Positions 58,116 to 62,805 of a stretch of DNA of 62,805 nt are shown piece by piece. A program made the position numbers and the translations under genes. Source of the stretch: Gammaproteobacteria bacterium (GTDB lineage: Bacteria > Pseudomonadota > Gammaproteobacteria > Steroidobacterales > Steroidobacteraceae); assembly GCA_003134045.1 (NCBI GenBank), contig PLAH01000152.1:1-62805 (forward strand), in the 5' to 3' direction. Position 1 is the first letter of the stretch, and each line of letters opens with the position of its first letter. The notes below the pieces were generated by a model that saw nothing but the letters and a program-made list of their open reading frames with translations, had not been told where the DNA came from and ran no database searches.

Positions 58116-58952
58116 CTAGCTCCAGTCGTCGCCGCCCCCGCCCCCGCCGCCACCGGAACTGTCGTCCCAGGAGCCTGGATCGTTGACGCCGAAGTCCGAA
58201 CCGCCCATGTCGCCGTTGCTCGGCTGCTGCCAGCCGTTGTCGGCCGGCGGCGCTACGATTCCCTGGCGGCTACCGCCATCGAGGAAGTGATGCGCCAGTT
58301 CCTCGCCTGCCACGACGCCGGCACCGACCGCGAGTCCGGAGGCGAGGCCGCCGGCAATACCGGAGCCGATACCACCACCGCCCATCGGGCCGCCTGGGCC
58401 GTAGCCGCCAGGGCCAGCGTAGCCGCCCGGGGCGCCGCCCATGGGGGACGCCGCCGCCGGATACTGAGCGTAGCTACTGCGCCGGCGGAACAGCATCCAA
58501 AGCACACCGATCACCAGGGCGAGCACGATGACCGGCATCCAGGGAAAGCTTCGGGACGCCGGCGCTGACGTCATGCCGATCACCCGCGGCGTCTGGCTGG
58601 CGCGCGGGATCATGCCCAGCTGCGCCTTGAGCGCCTCCACCGAGCGCGGGTTTTCATGAGTCAACCCGGGCTCGATTTCCTCCGCCTGGTTCAGCTCGGC
58701 GCGCGCCAGTGCGGTCTTGCCTTCCTTCGCATACAGTTCGGCCTGAACATAGTGTGCCTTCGCGCTCTTCGGATGATCGCGCAACACCTGGTCCATCATT
58801 TGCTGCGCCTGGTCGAAACGACCCGCCGCGGCAGCTTCATAGATTTGATGCACCGTGGGCTCGGCCGAGTCGGCCGCCAGCACGGGTGAGCTCAGCGACA
58901 CGGCCAGAGTCAAAGTCGTCGCGGCTAACGTCGCAGCCAGTAGTCTTCGCAT
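58116..58952 (-). CDS. TPR protein with membrane helix and glycine-rich tail
   Basis: ATG 58952 provides a signal peptide (LAADS cleavage region, about 25-27); the longer frame is not family-like. Of 278 residues, 30-110 form tetratricopeptide repeats (IYEAAAAGRFDQAQQMMDQVL, HYVQAELYAKEGKTALARAEL), 125-147 is a membrane helix with an RRR stop, and the last 110 residues are Gly/Pro-rich with GxGGG-type runs and end in DDW(S). Such proteins are common and unassigned; the acidic GGGGG-DDWS tail recalls proteins with YidC/TPM-type neighbours. It may bind partner proteins in the periplasm. Confidence 0.8.
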   Translation of the reverse strand: MRRLLAATLAATTLTLAVSLSSPVLAADSAEPTVHQIYEAAAAGRFDQAQQMMDQVLRDHPKSAKAHYVQAELYAKEGKTALARAELNQAEEIEPGLTHENPRSVEALKAQLGMIPRASQTPRVIGMTSAPASRSFPWMPVIVLALVIGVLWMLFRRRSSYAQYPAAASPMGGAPGGYAGPGGYGPGGPMGGGGIGSGIAGGLASGLAVGAGVVAGEELAHHFLDGGSRQGIVAPPADNGWQQPSNGDMGGSDFGVNDPGSWDDSSGGGGGGGGDDWS

Positions 58953-59032
58953 AGCGGGCCCCCAAATGGTCGAATTGACCGTTGTAGGGTTAGATATGGG
59001 CGACCCGGCGAAGTTCAACGGCATCGTGGTCG

Positions 59033-60253
59033 TCACGCCAGTGTTTGCACGCCCTGGAGCAGGCGCCGCACGTCGCTTTCGGTGCTGTACATCGAGATCC
59101 CGGCGCGCAGCAAGCCGCCCCGGTCGGCGAGCCCGAGCAATTCGACGGTGCGCGCCGCGTAGAAGTTGCCGTCCCATACGCAGATGCCGGCCGCGCCCAA
59201 TGCGCGCGCCGCCTGCGCAGCGGTGTGTCCATCCAGCGTAATCGACACGGTCGGGGCGCGGGCGCGCGTCGAGAAGTCCGGGCCCCAGACGCGAACGCCG
59301 GGCAGACGCCTCACCTCGTCATGGTAGAGCCGCGCCAGACCATGCTCGTAGACGGCGATGCCCGTCATGGCGTCGACGATGCGCTCGCGCAAGGTGGTTC
59401 CGGTCCCCCAGCTCGCCAGGTAGTCGACCGCCGCGCGCATGCCGTCGATCGCGGCGTGGTGGAGGGTGCCGGTCTCGATGCGGTAGGGCGCCGCGGGATC
59501 CTGAACGCTCAAACGGTCCGTGGGCAGGCGCTCCAGCGCGCCCGGTTTCGAATACAGCACCCCGACGTGCGGTCCGTAGAATTTATACCCCGAACAGAGC
59601 AGAAAATCGGCGTCCATCGCGCGCACGTCGACCGGAAAATGCGGTGCATAGTGCACGGCATCCACCACCAGCAACGCACCGACCGCGCGGGTCAGGCGGC
59701 GCGCGAGCGCCAGGTCGTTCACGGTACCGAGCGCGTTCGAGGACGCACCGATGGCGAACAGCTTGGTGCGCTCGGTGATCTTGGCCGCCATGTCCGCGGC
59801 ATCCAGTTCGCCGGATGGTTTCAGTTCGACTTCTCGAACGACCACGCCGCGATCTTGCAGGCGCAGCCACGGCCCACGGTTGGCCTCATGGTCGAGTTGC
59901 GTGATGAGGACTTCGTCCCCCTCATCCAGGGTGCGGCCGATCGCCGCGCTCAGGGCGAAGTTGAGCGTGGTCATGTTCTGGCCGAAGGAGATGCACTCCG
60001 GTCCCGCGGCGCCGAGGAACGCCGCCAGCGTCTCGCGGGCCCGGTGCATGCGCCGGTCGACTTCCTGGGACGGCGGGAAATTGCCGTGGGTATTCACGTT
60101 GCACGTCCGATAGACATCGGCCATGGCCTCGACCACGACGCCGGGCACCTGGACGCCGCCGGGGCCATCGAGAAACACGAGGTCATCGCCCGCGCGCACC
60201 AAGGCGGGAAAATCCTGGCGGCTGCGCGCGCTCTGTGCGGCCGTATAGGCCAT
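59033..60253 (-). CDS. Cysteine desulfurase-like class V aminotransferase
   Basis: A 406-residue PLP enzyme whose ATG overlaps the upstream stop (TAATG). The PLP Lys lies in SGYKFYGPHVGVLY near 225, with the cofactor-anchoring Asp-x-VHYAPHFPVD just before it. N-terminal DGPGGVQVPGVVVEAM and CNVNTHGNFPPS match the cysteine-desulfurase-like family TIGR01976. The mobile catalytic Cys loop typical of NifS/IscS is not evident, so true desulfurase activity is uncertain. The substrate may be another amino acid. Confidence 0.88.
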   Translation of the reverse strand: MAYTAAQSARSRQDFPALVRAGDDLVFLDGPGGVQVPGVVVEAMADVYRTCNVNTHGNFPPSQEVDRRMHRARETLAAFLGAAGPECISFGQNMTTLNFALSAAIGRTLDEGDEVLITQLDHEANRGPWLRLQDRGVVVREVELKPSGELDAADMAAKITERTKLFAIGASSNALGTVNDLALARRLTRAVGALLVVDAVHYAPHFPVDVRAMDADFLLCSGYKFYGPHVGVLYSKPGALERLPTDRLSVQDPAAPYRIETGTLHHAAIDGMRAAVDYLASWGTGTTLRERIVDAMTGIAVYEHGLARLYHDEVRRLPGVRVWGPDFSTRARAPTVSITLDGHTAAQAARALGAAGICVWDGNFYAARTVELLGLADRGGLLRAGISMYSTESDVRRLLQGVQTLA

Positions 60254-60699
60254 TACAAGAGGTCGTAGGTGAAGTCATACCCGGTGGGCGTGGGATCGCG
60301 CGGATGCAGCTTCAGGCTGCCCTTCGCGCCCGCATACTTGCCCGTACCGCCGGTGACCACCAGCAGCGAATCCCCTTCGTCCAGGAACGGCCCCTCGACC
60401 GTAATCTGCCCGGCTTTCAACGTCAGGGTCCAAAAACATTCCCAGCTCTTGCCGACGATGGTGCGCACGCAGTAGCCCTGGTCGGTGCCGATCTGCGTCT
60501 TGTTGGCCGCGTCGAATATGCCGTTGGCGAACACCAGCATGTCGCCCACCGAATCGCCCTTGGCAGTGAGGTCGACCGTGGTTTCGCCCACCGGCCTTTC
60601 GACCACTTTGATCTGTTCCGCTGCGAAGGCGGAGGTCATGGCGAGCGTGGCGACGGCCGCCGCCGCGAGCGATGCAAGTCTGCCCCAGAACCTGGTCAT
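60253..60699 (-). CDS. Secreted allene-oxide-cyclase-like barrel protein
   Basis: A 148-residue protein from ATG 60699, with an N-terminal signal peptide (SAFAAEQ cleavage region, about 26). The rest is beta-rich with GDMLVFANGIFDAANKTQIGTDQGYCVRT (about 52-80) and TGGTGKYAGAKGSLKL near 115-130, the pattern of allene oxide cyclase/dirigent-like barrels in bacteria. These bind small hydrophobic molecules or are of unknown role. It is coupled to the class V aminotransferase by overlap (TAATG) and divergent from the dehydratase gene. Confidence 0.8.
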   Translation of the reverse strand: MTRFWGRLASLAAAAVATLAMTSAFAAEQIKVVERPVGETTVDLTAKGDSVGDMLVFANGIFDAANKTQIGTDQGYCVRTIVGKSWECFWTLTLKAGQITVEGPFLDEGDSLLVVTGGTGKYAGAKGSLKLHPRDPTPTGYDFTYDLL

Positions 60700-60762
60700 G
60701 CTGATTTCCCCTTGACGTGAAGAGCGCTGCGCGCGACGCGCGAATCCTGCGATAATATCAAC

Positions 60763-61701
60763 ATGCAAAATATTTTGCCGTTGATCGACGAGGCGGCGGC
60801 ACGCGTCTACGCGGTCGTCGAGGAAACGCCGCTGGTGCCGCTGCCCGGGTCCGCTTCTGCGTACGCGAAGCTGGAACAATTGCAGACCAGCGGTTCGTTC
60901 AAATTACGCGGCGCGACCAACAAGCTCATGAGCTTGAACCCGGCGGCCGCGGCGGCGGGCGTGGTTACCTCGTCGACCGGCAATCATGGCCTGGGCGTGG
61001 CGACGGCGGCGAAGGTGTTGGGGATCGATGCCGAAGTCTTCTTGAGTGCGCACGTCGCGGCCGCGAAGAGCGACAAGATTCGCGAGCGCGGCGCAAGGAT
61101 TCGGGTGGTCGGCGAGGATCCGCTGGCAGCGGAAGTCGCGGCGCGCGCCGCTGCCGCCGAATCGGGGCGCACCTACATCTCTCCCTACAACGATCCGTAC
61201 GTGGTCGCGGGGCAGGGCACCGTCGCGGTCGAACTCGTGCGTCAACTCCCCGATCTCGACGCCATCTTCATTGCGGTCGGCGGCGGCGGCCTCATCGGCG
61301 GCATCGGCACTTATCTGCGGGCCGCGGCGCCGCGGGCCGAGATCATCGGTTGCTGGCCGGAGAATTCGCCGGTGCTGTACGAGTGCCTGAAGGCCGGGCG
61401 CATCTACGATGCGCCGGAAACGGCGACCTTGAGCGAGAGCACGGCCGGCGGGGTCGAAGAGAACTCCATCACTTTCGAGCTATGCCGCCAGGTGATGCAT
61501 CGTGCAGTGCTGGTGACCGAGGACGAAATCCTGCGCGCCATGCGTTGGGGCCACGCGCAGGGTTGGGCGATGGAGGGCGCGAGCGGTGTGGCGCTGGCTG
61601 CGTATCGGAAAGAAGCGGCGCGCTATGCGAACAAAAAAGCGGTGGTGCTGATTTGCGGCGGCAATCCGTCGCCGGCGATCGGGGCCTTGCTGGAGAGCTA
61701 G
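60763..61701 (+). CDS. PLP-dependent threonine/serine dehydratase family protein
   Basis: A 312-residue fold-type II PLP enzyme. The cofactor Lys is in SGSFKLRGATNKL near 43-55, the asparagine loop SSTGNHGLGVA near 70-80, and the phosphate-binding glycine-loop GGGGLIGGIGTYL near 173-185. C-terminal regulatory (ACT-like) domain is absent, as in catabolic or racemase/dehydratase enzymes of about 310 residues. It deaminates Thr, Ser or a 3-hydroxy amino acid. It may work together with the ThDP enzyme downstream on the other strand, but this is unproven. GATAAT upstream is a possible -10. Confidence 0.88.
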   Translation: MQNILPLIDEAAARVYAVVEETPLVPLPGSASAYAKLEQLQTSGSFKLRGATNKLMSLNPAAAAAGVVTSSTGNHGLGVATAAKVLGIDAEVFLSAHVAAAKSDKIRERGARIRVVGEDPLAAEVAARAAAAESGRTYISPYNDPYVVAGQGTVAVELVRQLPDLDAIFIAVGGGGLIGGIGTYLRAAAPRAEIIGCWPENSPVLYECLKAGRIYDAPETATLSESTAGGVEENSITFELCRQVMHRAVLVTEDEILRAMRWGHAQGWAMEGASGVALAAYRKEAARYANKKAVVLICGGNPSPAIGALLES

Positions 61702-61840
61702 GGGGCCGGCATAGCGAATTTGACCGATTGTCGACTATAGCATCGACCAGCAAGATCAAGACACTTGACCTTGCTCGCCGGGTTTTGAACCGGGCAACAT
61801 CCGGCGGCGAGATGGAGATGTAAGAGCGGAGCACGAGCGG

Positions 61841-62805
61841 TCAAAAGTCGGCGGCTGATACCTCGATGAGAGTGGGCCCCGGGCGCGTGAGCGCGGCGCG
61901 GATGCCATCGATGAGCGCGCGCGCGGTGGTCGCGCGTAAGGCGCCTGCGCCACAGGCTTTTGCCAAAGCGACAAAGTCGGGGTTGCGCGCGATGACGCCG
62001 GTCAGCGGGATTGCCGAGGCCTGCATGTCGTCGCGGATCTGCCCCAGCGCGGAATTGTTCCAGACGACGATGGGCAGGCTCAAGGATTCTTCCACCGCGG
62101 TCATGAGTTCGTTCAGTGTGAACTGCAGGCCGAAGTCTCCCGCGAGCGCAACGACGGCGCGCGCCGGACTTGCGATCTTTGCGCCCAGTGCCGCCGGCAG
62201 GGCGAACCCCAACGTGCCGTAGCCCGATGGGTGGAACCATTGTCCCGGCGCATCGCTCGGAAATGCATAGTTGCCGAAGTAGGCAATTTGCGTCATGTCG
62301 CTGAACACCACGCCGTCCCACGGCAGCGCAGCGCGAATCGCGGCGAGTGCCTGCAGCAGCTGGCGAGAATGCGCATCGAATCCGCGCTCGATTTGCGCGC
62401 GATGCGCCGCCGCGCCGCCGATCTCGGTGCGCCAGCCGGTGCGTGCCACCAGGCGCTCCTGGATGGACTGCAAACTGCAACGCGCATCGCCCCACACGGG
62501 CACATCCGCTCCATAGTGGTCGGCCAGTTTCGCCGGATCGACATCGATCCGAATCAGCGGCCCGCTCATCGGCAGCTTCATTGCCGTATAGATGTCGGTC
62601 TCCGACAGTTCGGTGCCCACGGCCAAAACCACGTCCGCGTCCGCGATCAGGCTTTGCGTCGGCAGGTAGGGCAGGGATGTGCCGAGATTCGCAGGGTGAC
62701 TTTCCGCGAGCAGCCCCTTGCCCGCCGCGGTGCTGACGAACGGGCAATCGAGCGTGTCGACCAGGCGGTGCAGTTCCGCGCCGGCGCGGCGTGCGCCGCC
62801 GCCGG
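61841..62805 (-). CDS. ThDP-dependent decarboxylase/synthase, 5' part outside window
   Basis: The gene runs off the window; the visible 321 residues cover the middle and C-terminal domains of an acetolactate synthase/benzoylformate-type ThDP enzyme. The central part has TAAGKGLLAESHPANLG and DADVVLAVGTELSETD; the C-terminal ThDP-binding motif reads GDFG...WNN instead of the common GDG...NN, with the correct distance (27 residues between). VVWNNSALGQIRDDM near the motif resembles arginine-catabolic 5-guanidino-2-oxopentanoate decarboxylase (AruI). That identification is tentative. Confidence 0.85.
   Translation of the reverse strand, partial: GGGARRAGAELHRLVDTLDCPFVSTAAGKGLLAESHPANLGTSLPYLPTQSLIADADVVLAVGTELSETDIYTAMKLPMSGPLIRIDVDPAKLADHYGADVPVWGDARCSLQSIQERLVARTGWRTEIGGAAAHRAQIERGFDAHSRQLLQALAAIRAALPWDGVVFSDMTQIAYFGNYAFPSDAPGQWFHPSGYGTLGFALPAALGAKIASPARAVVALAGDFGLQFTLNELMTAVEESLSLPIVVWNNSALGQIRDDMQASAIPLTGVIARNPDFVALAKACGAGALRATTARALIDGIRAALTRPGPTLIEVSAADF

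Noticed and set aside
61702..61840. Repeated GTCGA/CGACC words and CCGGGTTTTGAACCGG
   Set aside because: Short inverted words without a T run or RNA fold that I could support as terminator or tRNA.
61698..62747. 349-codon minus-strand frame
   Set aside because: Out-of-frame overlap with the ThDP enzyme, Arg/His-rich.

Overview
The window is GC-rich, densely packed chromosomal DNA from a Gram-negative bacterium. NodT-type outer-membrane lipoprotein, porin, NdvB/ChvB-type glucan synthase, sigma-32 promoter, Fur box, Uup, TesB and Cdh all point to Pseudomonadota, most likely Gammaproteobacteria. No rRNA, tRNA, CRISPR array, transposase or integrase was recognised, so the lineage rests on protein families only.

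Layout. Positions 1-37.9 kb look accessory: small stress-type proteins, unknown genes, gene remnants and non-coding gaps. It opens with a poorly coding 1.5 kb stretch holding an EF-hand fragment. Next comes a one-directional block (1496-9047) of ten genes: an unusual P1B-type metal ATPase with an HMA_2-like N-terminus and no CPC motif, a coupled GTPase-like protein, an unknown protein with one C-terminal membrane helix, a CHAD protein, an unknown helical protein, a Lys/Ala-tailed basic protein, two small glycine-rich membrane proteins, a second HMA_2-like protein and a polyhydroxyalkanoate-granule-type protein. This is the best candidate for a new system: a metal pump with predicted polyphosphate/granule-binding partners, resembling in outline ferrosome (fez) iron-storage clusters. 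Then follow CsbD, a four-gene DevBCA-like exporter with its own outer-membrane channel (10750-15210), a YSC84 protein, a PPOX-fold protein, a 2891-residue cyclic beta-1,2-glucan synthase (17454-26129), a P3A proton-pumping ATPase, an eRF1-like protein, a small DUF5670-type membrane protein, a Crp/Fnr regulator, a GT4 glycosyltransferase fused to a helical-barrel domain, and a receiver-PAS-GGDEF-EAL protein.

The accessory part carries several gene relics: an exporter-permease 3' end, a receiver/HDOD regulator with its middle deleted, the ATPase end of a histidine kinase, an EAL-domain tail, and an amino-acid permease tail with an in-frame stop. The last lies exactly where the character of the DNA changes.

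From 37.9 kb on the DNA is compact and housekeeping-like: NUDIX hydrolase and CDP-diacylglycerol pyrophosphatase; a Fur-box-preceded di-haem peroxidase and porin operon; Uup; MprF; IclR regulator divergent from ferredoxin-NADP reductase and TesB; a FAD-linked hydroxyacid dehydrogenase with a GNAT acetyltransferase; CbpA; a CDF transporter; HtpG with a near-perfect sigma-32 promoter; a DsbA-like protein; a TPR protein; a class V aminotransferase; a serine/threonine dehydratase; and a ThDP enzyme cut by the window end. Many starts overlap the preceding stop (ATGA, GTGA, TTGA, TAATG), indicating translationally coupled operons.
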